Positions 35,101 through 50,100 of a stretch of DNA of 64,000 bases are shown in pieces. The DNA comes from Prostheceraeus crozeri (lineage: Eukaryota; Platyhelminthes; Polycladida; Euryleptidae): the NCBI GenBank assembly GCA_907163375.1, contig CAJQUW010004434.1:124001-188000 (forward strand). Direction: 5' to 3'. The notes below the pieces were generated by a model that had not been told where the DNA came from, did not search any database, and saw nothing but the letters and a program-made list of their open reading frames with translations. A program made the translations under genes and the position numbers. The stretch's first letter is position 1. Every line of letters starts with the position of its first letter.

Positions 35101-38100
35101 AATCAAAAGGAGTGAAGTACATATCCTTATGTATCCTGCTTATGACATTCGAAGCGAAAATGCATGCACACACATTTCCTAATCATCCTAAAATTCAATT
35201 TCTTGATATCCTTCATAATGAACAAGTTCAAGCACTCTAAAGCACCTTCACTTAAATAAAGCACCTTTTTGCCGGATTACAAAATAAATCACTTTAAAGC
35301 ACCTGTGGCAACCCTGGTTGTAGATCACATTATTCTAATTGCCTTGTTTCCAAAAAAAGTTTATGGCTGATGATCGTTCATTCCAACAAACAACTTAAGT
35401 AAGGGGAACAACTTAACAAAGGGAACTGCTGAGGCCAAATCCTCAATTCTGAAAATTAAGCAAGAAATCAAAGAGAAAACATTTTCATGCATTACAGCTT
35501 CGGCGCTATGTCAATCAAACTGCAATGAATCTCAAGTGTTTTAAAATGAAGAACTCAGATTTTTGATCATATTATTTGATTTAGACCGACCAATGTACTT
35601 TAATGGATTCGAAACCGAAAATTTCGAGACGACTGCTCAAGTTGGTTACCACCATGACACTGATGCAACTGACACAGCGTACTGACTTCATTATGTTGTC
35701 TAATGTGTGAATGACTGGCCTAGCATGACCCTATTACATGAAACTTATGATCCAGACCAGGTCGGGGATTAGCTAATATGCTGCAACAAACAAATTCATA
35801 ATAGTTTCGATAGTTCCAAGTTCACTAAGTCGAGTACGTACCTCAGTTGATCGCTCTCAACAGCCTCGATCGCTCGCTTAGCCATTTCTCCAGAACATCG
35901 CACGAACCACTGTGGCCGCACAACAGGCTCCAAAATATCCCCAGTTCGGGAGCATACAGGGATTCGCTGCTGATGATCTTTTTGTTCATGAAATAAGCCC
36001 TTCGACGCTAAGACATCGAGCACTGCTGTTCGCGCCTCCGCGCGCGAGAGTCCCTGTAAATGTTCAAGTGATGAATATAATCCGGCATTTCTGAAGAACT
36101 GATTATAGTAAATAAGAAAACAAGTCGACTGGAAGCATTAAAGGTACTGTGTTTCAATATAAAAATGTGACAGGTGGTTAATTTTTCATCATGGTTGATC
36201 TTCTTTAGTAAATTCCAACATATTTTTAGTCAATACATTTTTTGATTGGTGAAGTGATTAGTGCCGGAACTTTTGAATTTTAAATTCAACTAGTTAGTTG
36301 AACTTATGTGATGCTCATGAATCGGCGCAACGTGTGATGGTAGCTTGCCACACGTGTGCTGGTTTGTTGAATAACAAACAGATAGATCAACGCCACTTTG
36401 TGTGCGCATACAGTTCCAGTTCCAAAACTTCAATAAGTTGTGCAAGCAAGGATGCGAACATAATTCCTTCATTGCTCAAAAGGAAAAATGAAATTCATTT
36501 CGTCTCAAATAGCACTGTTAGGTGTTTCTTTTATTTATTGATCGAACGCAAGAAGAGTCTATAAACTCAAAAAAATCTGTCGGCATATGACACCTGACTA
36601 ATTCACTTTGAAATCAGCCAAGCAAGAAAAATACTAAAAACGCTCGTGCCTGGGTAGTGTAACCACTCAACAATGGAATCAACGCACCTTGAATTGTGGT
36701 CCTGCATTTTCATTAAGTGTTCCGTCGTTGTTGAGAATATTGATAGCAGGAATTGAGTGTCGCCGTGCTATTTCGAAGTCGATAGAGCTGTGACCAGGAG
36801 TCAGTTTGACGATACCTGAAAGATAGTCTCAACTTGCAGTTAAGTTCTGTGATTCAGAGTAGACTCAGTAATCACAATTATTTGATCAATGGAATTGTAT
36901 CATAAACGTTGATATATTTTTTCTTTTGATAACTTTGTCCACTATGGACTCTTAGTTAATTAGTGAAAATAGACTACCAACAATTGAGGACTTTTTCAAG
37001 TTAAGTTTGCATTGAATATTTAATATACTCAAGCAAAAAATATCACGTAGAGAAGAAGGTTACACGAAGGATCTCCATCGCCTATCTATTTGTATTTCAT
37101 CGTCTTTATGGATGGATATAATTCCAAGATCGAGATCCTTCGTGCAACCTTCTTCACTGCATGACTTTTTTGCTTGACTATTTTCTAACTTTTTATTATC
37201 AACTACAAGGTCACTTTGACGTTTGCAAACATTGGTCATTACTGTTGCTTGCATCCATGTTTTGTTGTATGGCAAGTCTCTCTTAGCAAAAGTTACTGAG
37301 GGCGGACGAAGAGTCCAAAAGATCGATTTTCAAATTTAGCTTTCTTACTTGGAGAGTAAATTGCCGATATAATTGAATACCGTTTGAGATGAATCTCTAA
37401 AGTGAAATACTAGCATCAATTGAACATACACAGCCTTCTTACCTGTTCCTGCCTCTGTGACAGCTTCGTCCGCTACAATAGGTAGCCATCGATCCGGAAA
37501 GAATGGATGCTGGGCTCTTTTACCGACAAGATCAGTGAAAATGCCCATCTCCGGATTCACGGCGAGGGCTGTGTCTCCCAACATCGTCTCCGGTCGCGTT
37601 GTTGCTACACGTATTTCTCCTCCGTCCTCCAACGGATACCCCAGCGTGTAAAGAGTTCCTACCTTAATCATGCCTTGATCACCAGGTAACTTGAAATCTT
37701 CCGACTTTTTTATATCCTTCCACTCAACCTCGATGTCTGAAATGGCTGACTGTAAAGAGCAGCACCAATTCACAATTCGGTCAGCTCGATAGATCTTCCC
37801 CGCAGAATATAATCGACGGAAGGCTTCTTTAACGGCCGTAGAAAGTTCCTAAAATGTTTCAAATTAGACTAATACCAATCACATAACACAATTTCCATTT
37901 AAATAGAACTTCAATAACAATATATATAGTCTCACGTCATACATAAGTAACTTATCTTAGGACAATAATAAGAAACTCAGTTCAATAGGAAGCACACTCC
38001 TTAGATCAATAAGTGATCAAATAATCGGCTTTCTTTTTAGCTCTCGCCGGACCACCACTCTACATTATTTTGTAGAACCCATGATTAAATGTGCTGCAAT

Positions 38101-41100
38101 TTTGGGAAACATCATCTTGCATTGAAATTCGAGCTCCATCTACATCATGTGTCTATAATGATATCACGAAGAGTATTTTTTATTAAAATATTTCTTGTCA
38201 AACATGATAAATAGTCTTATTAAGCCCATGAAGTATGGTATAAAGCTCTTCTGGCTTTGTAATAAGACATCTATACAGGGGCGTACACAGGATTTATTTG
38301 GGGGGATGTCGACCATTTACTTATCTCAGCAATCCTAGAAGCAAATTCTAATTGTCATTTTACAACATTTTCAGAAAAAATCTGATATCCAACTTACGTT
38401 TTGATAAATATTGTTGTTTAGGTACATTTTATGATGTCAGGTACACAGCAAGTCGCGATTTAAACTTTAGATTTTAGCGATATTTGAATTTGGAATAATT
38501 TTCTGCTCATTAATTGAATGTAAAGTAAGTTATATTTTGATCTTCTGAATGATGTCTTGCTGCTTGTATAATGTAAATTCCATAAGCGGACGTTCCGTGA
38601 CCTATAATCAGATCTACTCGACTTTCAATTTTGTCCTTTTTCCGTCAATTTTTCTAAATTTGTACTGTAGGTGCCTAATCAGATATTTTTAAGTGACGTT
38701 ATGAAACAAGGAAAACTGGTGCATGGCATTGTTTAAATGCTGTCGCAAAATATTAAGAAGCACGCATGTAAATGAAATGTTCATATTTCAGAAGAAATCA
38801 TTTATGTATTTAAAAGCTCTTATGTAAGTGTAAAAGCTCTACAGAAGGATCCGATCTTCCCGCTATTATAAAAAAATGGGGTGGTTTCTATTAGCATTTT
38901 TTCAGTTGAGAAGACCTACCGTTAATTGGTTACAAGAATTATGATATTCAATTCTTTGATTTAAGATTTCAATTTGAACAAGGATATTCATTTTTTCAGA
39001 ATACGTCAACATGAAGTGTTCAAGAGATCGAACAATCGATGTTTTTTTCAAACCTCAAGAATCTCAACAGACAACGAAGGCCGACGAAGACGAGAGATTG
39101 GGAGATGTCACAGCTACGTCAGCAAACATCTCACTTGAATTTGGACACCTTTTTTCCAAATGTTTTTTTTTGTTAGAAAAACATTTTCACTTTGATAGAA
39201 AACGGTGCTCATTTACTAATTGAACATTGATAACAAATAGCCACAAAATTGGGCGAGAAATTAATAAGTATTGATACAGAAGCATGTGTGCATTACATAA
39301 AGAATCCATTACAATTGTTAAATTCTGACCCTGAATACTCGAGTCAAGCGGTTATTCCTCATTTTAGCTTCTTTCTGAATTTATCTTAAAAATTTTCGGG
39401 CGGCGGCGCGCCCAACCGTCCCCCTTCTGTACGCCCCTGCATCTACATGTATTTAATGTACACGTCTTACTGAAACCTTCATTGTCATGGTGGGGTGTCA
39501 GTTCAGTCGACCGTTTTAAGATATTTCGATTGCTTAAGCCTATTGGCTATTGGTGCATTGGCCTATCAATCTCATAGCAATATCTTCATCGATCGATATT
39601 TTACATCATTTGACGAGTGTAGATCTTTTGTATGCTTCACTGTGACAGGAACCATTACATTGTCACCGCATGATGACCAAAAGTAGAAAAATGAGTCTCT
39701 GAAAATACTTACAACGCATTCGCACCCTTCGATTCGCAGAAAGATAACAAGCACTCTGGTCATGATTAGCTTTAATGTAGTTAATGTTGCCTCATCGAGT
39801 TAAAATTGAAAGGTCTAAGTGATTTCGGACTAAAAACTTTTTGGAGGAACAGAAGCGAAGTGGAGTGTGATGAGGTCCACTAACGGTGTTCGTTTATCGA
39901 GGACTTACTGAATTAACAAAGCACTGCGACGGATCGTTGAACGATAAAGAAAGTCTGTTAAATAACACAGAAATTATATGATGCCATGGACTGCGCGTGA
40001 AATATTTCACATAAAGAAAACCCTATGCTAATGAGCACATCGAATCATAACCAGTTGGTCGAATAATACCGCACATGCATTCCATTGCGACTGTCAGAGA
40101 GGAATGTGTTTCTGAACGCACTTCTAAAATTATTATTGACGCATTTTCCGTGCAATTGTCAAAAGCGCAGAAAATCATACTCAAAAAAATACACCACACT
40201 TAAACGCCTTCTCCAGCATTCTGCCATAATTTCCAAACAAGGTATCGTCCTCCCCTACGAAGAATGGACAATGGACGCAAAACGAAAAAGTAAGTAAGCA
40301 ACAGTAGCCAAATGGTAGCTTTTTGAGAAATTTAAAAAGGATTCAAAGTCAGTGAGGCTGTAGCACCTCAAACAAATTGGAAACTATTGATTTGGTATAA
40401 CTTTAGAACTTTGAAAAAGCGCGAAGATTTAGATGAAGCAATGATTATATTGAGTCAGAGAGTGACGAATGTTCGGGAGTCATTTACAAGTCGTAGTCGC
40501 AGAGTTACGGATGAACAAGTGAAGGCTCAATTTTACGGAGATTGATGCTCACTTCAGTCAATTTCGGAACCATAGAATCCGCTGCTGAGTGAGTGTTCGT
40601 CGCCGCTGCGGATGAAACGGAGTGGTTTTGTTCATCAATTAATAAAGTCTTTATGTATATGAACTGCTCTCTACTTTTACCCACTAAATGCGTTACTAGC
40701 TTTTCCAGAACTCATAAAAAAGAGATAACATACCGGTGACAAAGTGTAGAATTCTCGGGACCAATCAGCAGAAAGACCAAGTCGAGCCATTTGATACCGA
40801 ATATCTTTACGTTTTCTAAAATTAAAATGAAAACATAGAATCCATGTTTAGCTGTCATAGTAGATTTTGAGATCTAAATCAGCCAAATTCTAAAGAAAAA
40901 AACTCACTCAGCGCTCCATTCTTCGACTTTTTTTACGAACACCTCACGTCCCATACTATGCCGCGTAACTCCGTCGGGCAGACCCTTTTCGACAACTACT
41001 TGAGTGGCGATTCCAGCATGGTCTGTGCCAGGGATAAGAAGCACCGGATGGCCACGCATTCTGTACCTGTAGATATAATAAGCAAACTGATGAATTATAT

Positions 41101-44100
41101 CAGTTGCTATTTGTTGCAAATAAGCGACCAGCAAAAGCAGGAGAAGAAGTAGGAACTGCTCACTCAGCGTCCGGGAGATCTTAGTTTTGAACATCGTTAG
41201 GGTCAAACCAACACAAGACTTTTAGAATATGCACTCTCTGCATACAGCGCTGATGTTGAATGTGTGCAGTTGGGGCCCGAACCTGAACGTGATGGGGTTC
41301 GGGTTGGATTTGATAAAAATTCACGATATTGTGAGAATATAATATACAGTTAAATTATGAATTTAGCTGCGTACTTAGTAATTTAGTCAGATTTTTCAAA
41401 GTACCACGATAACTAACTGGCGATGTAACTTCATGCACCTAACTAATTCACTAATGTAAGAGAGCAGGCAACTTCCACACCAAACAGAAATGAAATATCT
41501 TTCTATTGGAAATATGCAAGTAACTGTGCTGCACACTCCGGTAACTAATCGGTGGATCCTGTGGAGAGGGCAACGTCTTCATTTGAAATAGAGGCTTGAG
41601 TATCCTCAGGAGATCTGGAAACCCGAAGAGAAGAAGCGACTACAGAAAAGGCGACGGTAGCAAATATAGCACTAGCCCTATCATCAGTAGGTGCGGTAGT
41701 TCTATTCTCCCTCCCCCCAAAATATTCTAATTTTTCCGATTTTACCAAATTCCGTCGAACTTGGCCACATTGGGTTAAGGATTGGCTCGTGCTGTCATAG
41801 AAGGATAGCACAAAAAGCACTTAGACGTTTTACTTGAACCCTGACATCAAGGATTGGTCCTGTGGATACTAGCTAGAATGTAAGAATCGAAGGCAAATTT
41901 CCGACACAGTTGTGATCACGATCACGATCACATAGATCGTGGAATTGTTGTCTGCAGAGAACGACAAGACAAGTACTTTAATTTTTCTCACACCAGAGGA
42001 ATTTTACACACTCACCACTTTTGCGACGGTGGTCATGAAATGATATTACACTTAGGAGCGAGAAAATTCTGAAAATGTGGGGGGGGAGGTACCGAAGGTG
42101 CTGTTGCATCAGAAGCTTGCTCCATACAGCATTTAAGGGAGGAGTCTGAGACCTCTGACCAAAAGACACCGATATTCCTCACGGCCTTCAAGATGTCGTA
42201 CTCCTTCAACCACTGCCGACGAGGCGGTCGATGGGTACAAGTAGTCAGATGGTGCTCGATACCACAAGTAACCACAAGGAAGCCCTGATTAGACGACAGT
42301 CGACGAGCAGAGGAGAATGCACTTAGGGGAAAGAGAGAAGAAGCTCAGGAGGTCCTGCAGTTGAGCACTGTGAAGCGAAGTGGAGCGTGATGAGGTCCAC
42401 AATCGGTGTCCGTTATTCGAGGACTTACTGTACGTATTAACAAAGCACTGCGACGGATCGTTGAACGATAAATTCTATTAAATAACACAGACGGATTATT
42501 TCACTCGACTTTCTTTTTGATTGGAAACAAGAAGCTTCAATCATCACCATGAGATAAAGCATCATTTTTTATCTTATGGCACATCTCCTGTTCTGAATAT
42601 CTAAAGAGAGCGATAACGATTAAATCAACTAAAAGACACCAACAACAACTAAAAATCAACTCGTACCTTCTTCACTAGGCCACGCTGACAGCACAAAAGG
42701 AAAGTCAATGAAGGCAGAAGTCATCTCTAAGCATAGAAATAGATTGCTTATCTGAAGTTGACTAGAATGGAAATTGACTCAAGGTCGCACACAGCCGGGG
42801 GAACCAAGTTGGGGCATGAATCACCCATCAAAAGCCTAGAATTACACATGTGACTGATTCTAACCCAATGATGCAGCCGTTGGCAGGTGCATCCATAGAA
42901 ATAAACTGTTTATCTGAAGTTCGCTAGAATGGAAATTGACTCAAGGTCGCGGCACATGCGGGGGAACTAAGTTGGGGCATGAAGAACCAATTAAAAGCTT
43001 CGATTTACTCATGTGACTGATTCTAACCCAATGATAGAGACGTTGGCAGGTGCATCTAAGTGAAAATGCGAGCGATTTATGTGCCGTTATTGTGCATTGC
43101 ATGAAGCTTAATTTCCATTCTAGAGGTTTTATTGTTGTCAATTTCTATGGGTGCATCTAAGTGAAAATGCGTGCGATTTATGTGCCACTATTGTGTACGG
43201 CCACTATTGTGTGTAGCTTAGCTTCCATTCTAGAGGTTTTATTGTTGTCAATTTATATGTCTACAAGTGATATCGACAGCTTGATATCCTATATCTATTG
43301 ACAGAACGCTACCAGCACTCATAATGTAGCAAGGCAGCATATCATTCGACTACGTCACACTGTAGATTGACAACAAAGGTCTGTTGAATAAGTTAAAAAA
43401 AATACCTTAACTATACCGTCGTGCGTGCTGGTCGTATCATCTGCTGTCTTCTGATCATCTGGGTGTTTCTTCGTGGTTTGTCATATCTTACAACCTTTCT
43501 GTGTGGATTTTTATATGTGCGTGATCTCCGTTATTCGACGCGTCGTTTGGTGCTTTCAAATTCATCAGAGGATATATACATATTGTGCTAGGGGCTTCCA
43601 AATATTTCCCTTTGGATTGTGTCAATCTGCGCATGCGCATATCTTCTGACCTTGTCGCATACTGGTCCCAAGTCACGCGCTCGTATCCAATTTCTATGAA
43701 TTGCTACATCTCAGTTGACAACAATAAAACCTCTAGAATGGAAATTAAGCTTCATGCAATGCACAATAACGGCACATAAATCGCAATCATTTTCACTTAG
43801 ATGCACCTGCCAACGTCTTTATCATTGGGTTAGAATCAGTCACATGAGTAAATCGAAGCTTTTAATTGGTTCTTCATGCCCCAACTTAGTTCCCCCGAAT
43901 GTGCCGCGACCTTGAGTCAATTTCCATTCTAGCGAACTTCAGATAAACAGTTTATTTCTATGCAGTTAATCGGTGTTCTCGTAGTGTCGGCTAGCTGTGT
44001 TGGTTAAGTGCGAAGCTAGACGTCTATGCACCAAAGTTTTGTTGGTTCGAATCCTGATTGGTTTGTATAGATCAGTGGTTCTTAACCTTTTTGCTCGGAT

Positions 44101-47100
44101 TCCTCCCTAACAGTTGAAAGTATGTTTAATTCCTCCCTCTAAACTAGTAGGCCACTATTCAAGTTAAAAAGAAGTCAAAGATAGCAGTAACAAACATTTT
44201 CAAATGCAGACTTCAGGTAGCCTATCACGAAGAATCTAAGTAGCCCTACATGCAAATGGGAAGTGTTATAAGAAATCCAACAAAGAACTAATGACTGCAT
44301 TGAGCCTGATACTTGCCGCATAATTCCTGAATTCGAGGTGTCAAATTCGGGAGTTTCAATCTCAAATCACTGCGCACGCTGATGCTGAGTCGATTTCTCT
44401 TCCTAGGTATCAAATCTGATACCGCCGAGACACCGAACTCGACCAGGTACGATGTTGGAAAAGGAAATAGTAGCGTGTGGGCATTGGCTGATAAAGTTGG
44501 GTGCTTTTCAACTGCTTCTTGAGTGAGCCATACCATTTGACCTTAATTTATGAATGGAAATGTGACGCCTCGCTTCATTATCTCTCTCTGACCAGAATAC
44601 TATCTTCTAGTCTATCTTGTCGGTGCAACTGTGCAGGCCACAGACAAAACGTCCAGGTGATGATCTATAGCCGCGTACTTGAATTTTCCCTAATTAAAAT
44701 AATTCGAATGGAACACTCGTACAGAGATATATTGGTAGCTTCTAAATCTGTGGCGCAATAGCTATTAAACAGTAGCTGCATAATTAACATCTTGAACATT
44801 GGGAAGCGATTAACGAATACTGACGATGATAACTCACATGTGACGGTGAATCAACAAATCTTGTTCATCTCAAATACTCCTTCGAACCTCCTTCCTCCCC
44901 AAATCCTCCTCATGTACGTCATTCCTCCCCTGGCATATTGAATTCCTCCCCGGGGAGCCACATGGCCCACTGGCACATCACTGGTATAGATCCATCATTC
45001 GTGTCCTAACCCGTATGGAAAAAAATCATGGTTTCATATAAAAAAATAATATATGAATCATATATATGATTCATATATGATTAATACAGCTTTCATATAC
45101 CTTTAATGTATATGAGTGTTACGGGAAAAAGTATGATTCATATATGAAAACCGCTATTTGCCTATATAAGTTTCATGTATGATAAATATATGATTCATTT
45201 ACATGAAAAAGCATATGATGCATATATGGTGTGCCGCTATTTCCTTATTTCTCATACAATAGTACTTAAATCATTTTTCTACAATGGAAAATAAATTTTG
45301 ACGCAGAATTACACACTACTGAAGAACAAATATTCGTAGCTAATACTTCGCTAATTGTCCCACAGCAATTGAATTTAAAACACTGAACGATGAAATGTAG
45401 AAACTTTTATGCAGGTAAACCGCATGGCTGTAACAAATCAATGTCACTGTCAAAAGTGTCCCACTTGCGTCTGTCATCAATTACTCGACGTCTTCTTTCT
45501 CATTTTCCGTATGCTTTTTCTTCGTCCTCGTCTTCGAATTCTTCATAGCTGAAATGAAGAACTATTCGAGTATCACTCCTGAGAGTAATTTATTTCTGAA
45601 AGGAGGCATTTGGAAGTTACACGCAAATTTCGTAGATTTCTGGCAAGTTACATGTAGGGGCCGATGTGTCTAGAATTGAAATAATAACTATGATAATAAA
45701 AATGAACTGCTTTAGCTAAAACAGAAACGATTTACGGTATCTAGAACGCAAATCAGACTCCAGTTTTTACTTAATTAAGGCATCTGTCCTGAAGAGGAAC
45801 TATTTGCATAATATCTGATACAAGGGACCACAATAATATAATCACGTTGAGGGACCCTACTAACATCATTGTACTAAACAGTTAATATACTAATTGGCCA
45901 CCTCATCAGTTCATCTCTTATTATGGGCAAATAATTAAAAGTAAATTGATCATAACCGGAAAATACATGCTAGAATTTGTTCATTGTGACATAACATACA
46001 AAACTTATTTAAAAATTACATCATCGATCAACGAAGATTCCTCATACATACTGGGTACCTGAATGGGTCCATACAATTCCACTCCATTAGGCCTACCTGA
46101 AAGTATCGAGAGGCTAACCGAGAGACAGCCTCTTGTACTTCACCGATCCTATTTATCGTAACAACCTGGGACATAGAAATATAATACTATATTTGATTTT
46201 TGATAGAGGCAAATGACCGGTTTGTGTTGTTAAGGCTAGATAGTTGGCACTGAATTAGGCTTGGATATTAGGATTTGTAATACATATACCCAATAAGTTA
46301 AAGGATTTTTCATGGTATTTGGATTAGGGCCTGTGAATATCTTTTTTATTAGAATTTGGAAATAATGGTTAGGCTCTAATGTAGGCGCTTTCCGTACGTC
46401 AAGCCACTGACAGTGGTTCGGTGTACCCGCCAGAGACGGCAAGCCGCTGACGGCCGCTTTTGCATTCCAGCTCTTCTGAGCCTCGAATGATCACAATATA
46501 ATACTCTTGAAGTGTCAGCCAACATTATTTGGGCTCTGACTTACAAGCTAACTTTGACCGTAATAAAGATGAGATGAGGATCGATTACGGGAATTTCATT
46601 AATCAATTTTAAGGGTGTATGTGAATTTGAATAGAATCAGTAAAGTATAACTGAGGCATCTTTTGAAAACAGCTAAGTCAAGGGTGCCCATAAAAATATT
46701 TCTTCAACTACTTACCCTTTTCAATTTCTAACTCCTCTATTCTTCTCTTGAGGGGGTGAATAACCGCATCTTCCTGCTTCGGCTTAGATGTCTTGTACGT
46801 ATTTAAAGCATTTTCCTCGTCTTCTGTGTCGCTGTAAACTTCTTTCACGGTACCACTCCATTCCTTCTTGCTTTTACCACACTTGAATTTTACTCATTTA
46901 TTCTTCGCCACTTCCCCGTCAGTAATAGCTGTTGAGCTCAGTATGACCAACGAATAGTCAGAATCGCATCGAACGACAACAAACGACATAATGAGTACAG
47001 AATGGGCACAAAATTCACTTCGCAGTTTCACTAACACACGAATGTCTTCTGGGCGAAACTCGAGGCGTTTATGAGCAGCTTGACAGAGACAAACAATAGA

Positions 47101-50100
47101 GCAATTCTGATTGGCCTAGCTGAGTCACGCTCCACATTGCACTGTCCCTATAGCCTCAACTGTTTTGCCTCTCGCTGTCACATGACAATGGCAACATGAT
47201 GAATCATTTTAACCTCGGACCAAAAAGGCGTCGGGACAATCTGTCGACGGCGAGAATCAGTCAGTCAGCCACATCTATGAAGCATCTGTTAAATATAGTA
47301 AACATACAATGTCCATTCCGCATATGAATGCTTCATGAAAATTCAGTCTAGATAATAAACAAGGAAAATACTGTCTTCATGTATATGCTTCATATATGTT
47401 TAATATGTGAAAATTTAGGCTGCATAATATATATAAAAAACCTAATATTCATGTACATGTTTCATATACGTTTCATGTATATGATAAAGACAAAAATGCC
47501 ATATAAATGATTACGTCGTCATTCACATATAAGTTTCGTACATGCTTCATACATGAAGCTTCGGGCTAGATGATGTATATAAAAGACCCAACCTTCATGT
47601 ATATGTTTCATATAGGTTTCACATAAGTAAAATCGTTCAAAAATAGTATATGTAAAAATCCAGTTTACATAAATGTGTTTCATATATGTTTCGTGTATAT
47701 GATAAAGACGAAAAAACATACATATGATAATCTCGTTATTCACGTATAAGTTTCACATATACTTCATGCATTAAAATTCCGATAATGTCATATGTATGAA
47801 CAAATTTGGTTTTCATATGCATGTCATATACAGTATATGTTTCATGCATGAAAATCAAATGAAAATTCATATATCACTTCCTCATATATGATTCATGTAT
47901 ATGATTAATATATTAAGCATTGATGAAATTTGTTTACTTGCATGATTCTCATATGATTCGTATATGTTTCCGGTATGCTATGTATATGAAATCAACAATT
48001 TTTTTTCATAGTCGTGCGCTTTACGGTTGGGATTTGCTTTGAATGAGAGTTTTCTTTTGGCTTGGTTCGAATCCGTAAACTCAATAGATATCCGCTACCT
48101 TGTCTTTTAACTGATAATGTCAACAATTTTACTGTGACTCAATATTATCGATGTCAGAAGATGATCTTACTACTCGAAAAGAAAAGTGTAACGAAAGCGG
48201 AACTTATAAAAGCTTTCGTGACTATAAAAAAGCAGAATTTGGAACTGGTTGAGCGTTTAGACATAACTATGGAGAAGATTGCTTCTTTAATTGATACTAA
48301 ATTCGATACTCTTTTACAAAAGCTCACAATTGTAACCGACGAAAATGCTCAACTTCGCTATCGGTGTAATATGCTTGAAAAGAAGATTTCGGATTTACAG
48401 CAAAATACAGTTATCGGTTTTAACGACATCGTGCAAGAATCTGAGCAGAGAGCCCTGCGCAGAAATAATATTGTTATTTCTGGTATTTTGGAATCCAAAA
48501 CTGGCTCAGTTGAGGAACAAATAAAGTCTGACCAGTCAACCATTCATGAAATTTTGACATCTGTTGGCATAAATAATGATGAAATTCAGTCTCACCGCAG
48601 AGTAGGAAAAATATCCGCAAATCGACCTCGATTGTTGGTGGTCACATGTAAGACATTTGAGTACAAATCTGAAGTATTAAGACGTGCCAAATCCCTACGA
48701 AACCATCACGTATTTAAGAGTGTTTATATAAACCGCGATCTTACATATTCTCAGCGACTTGAGCAACAGTCTCTTCGAGAAGAAGCCAAGCGACGGAAGC
48801 AGCTAGGTGAAGACGTTATAATACGTCGGGGCAAGGTTATCCTTCGAAACGATCGTCAAAATTTCCAATAAGGTTTTTGTCAAATTCATCGTTGTCAAAG
48901 TGCAATAGGATTGGAAATCAGCTTCCTACCTCTATTTACATCAAATGTGCGTTCTGTATTTCAAAAGTTGGATGAAGTTAGTGTGACATTACATTCTAAA
49001 TCAATCGACGTTTTTGTATGTACGGAATCTTGGCTAAATGAAAATCAGTGACTTCTTCGTTCAAATTGAAGGGTATGTTTGCCATCGGGATGATAGAAAA
49101 GGTAGAATTGGTGGAGGAGTTGCTGTTTGGATAAGGGATTCAATTTTTGCAAATCGTCTAAAGTGTAATGCTCCTGAAGAAATTGAATATGTTGCTATCT
49201 CTCTGACAATTCTAAAGTGCTTCTCTTCGGAATTTATATTCCACTTGACCATGCCGTGCAGACTTTTCAACGATTCAAGATCAACGATTTTTTAATTTGC
49301 TTTATCGATGATTTTCTGAGTGATTTTCCTGATTATGAAATCGCGATTTGTGGAGACCTGAATCGTTTTGATATAAACGTTCGTTCATTTAATTTAACGA
49401 ATCTGTACAACTTGCCAACTTATAATACGTCTCAACTTGGATTACATATTGTTATCGGAGGATTTGTCGTCGAATTTTTCCGTTACTGCATGTGCTCCTT
49501 TTGACCGCTCTAAGATTTATCATGTTTCCCTTTTGGCGGTTCCAACCTGCAAGTACACCCACTCTCACAAGACTTTTAAGAAAGTGTATGATTTTCGAAA
49601 ATTTAATTTAGACAAGTTTTCTGACATTATCGAGAATGTAAACTGGGACTTCATTTATTCTGACAATTCATGTGTTGAGGAAAAGTGTACGAGGTTTCAC
49701 GAGACTCTGAATCGTGCTGTTAGCGAATCAATTCCATCATCACCTGTATCGTTTTCTCCTCGAGACAAGCCATGGATAACCAGTGTAATCAAAGACCTCA
49801 TAAACAGGAGATGGGCAGCGTTTCGAAGTCAAAATTTCCCGTTGTATGAACACCTGAAGTTCAAGGTGAGAAGAGAGATATGGAAATCTAAGATCTCATG
49901 GTCGAAGAGGATTGCAGCGCAAGACATGTGGAGATCAGTAAACGAGCATGTGGGCACGAAAGCTAAGACACCGCTGACCGCAATGCTCTCCCAATACGAT
50001 AGCCTAGAGACGGGTGTTGAAATGATAAATGCCAGGTTGTCATCTGTCTTTTTGGACTCGGAAGTTTCAAATTTTCAGTTAAGCCTGTGTGCCAACGATC

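Larger units (their letters stand above)
37849..40733. other. VARS2 intron 5
   Basis: 2.9 kb with a hAT element (38,276-39,439) and one copy of a 125-bp repeat (39,851-39,975, second copy 42,372-42,490). The rest is unassigned. Confidence 0.65.

Noticed and set aside
37457..37689. Plus-strand frames over VARS2 exon 6
   Set aside because: Antisense shadows of a conserved exon.
42941..43915. Identical 66-codon frames on opposite strands (42,941-43,141 and 43,715-43,915)
   Set aside because: They are produced by the inverted arms of the foldback element, with no protein features.
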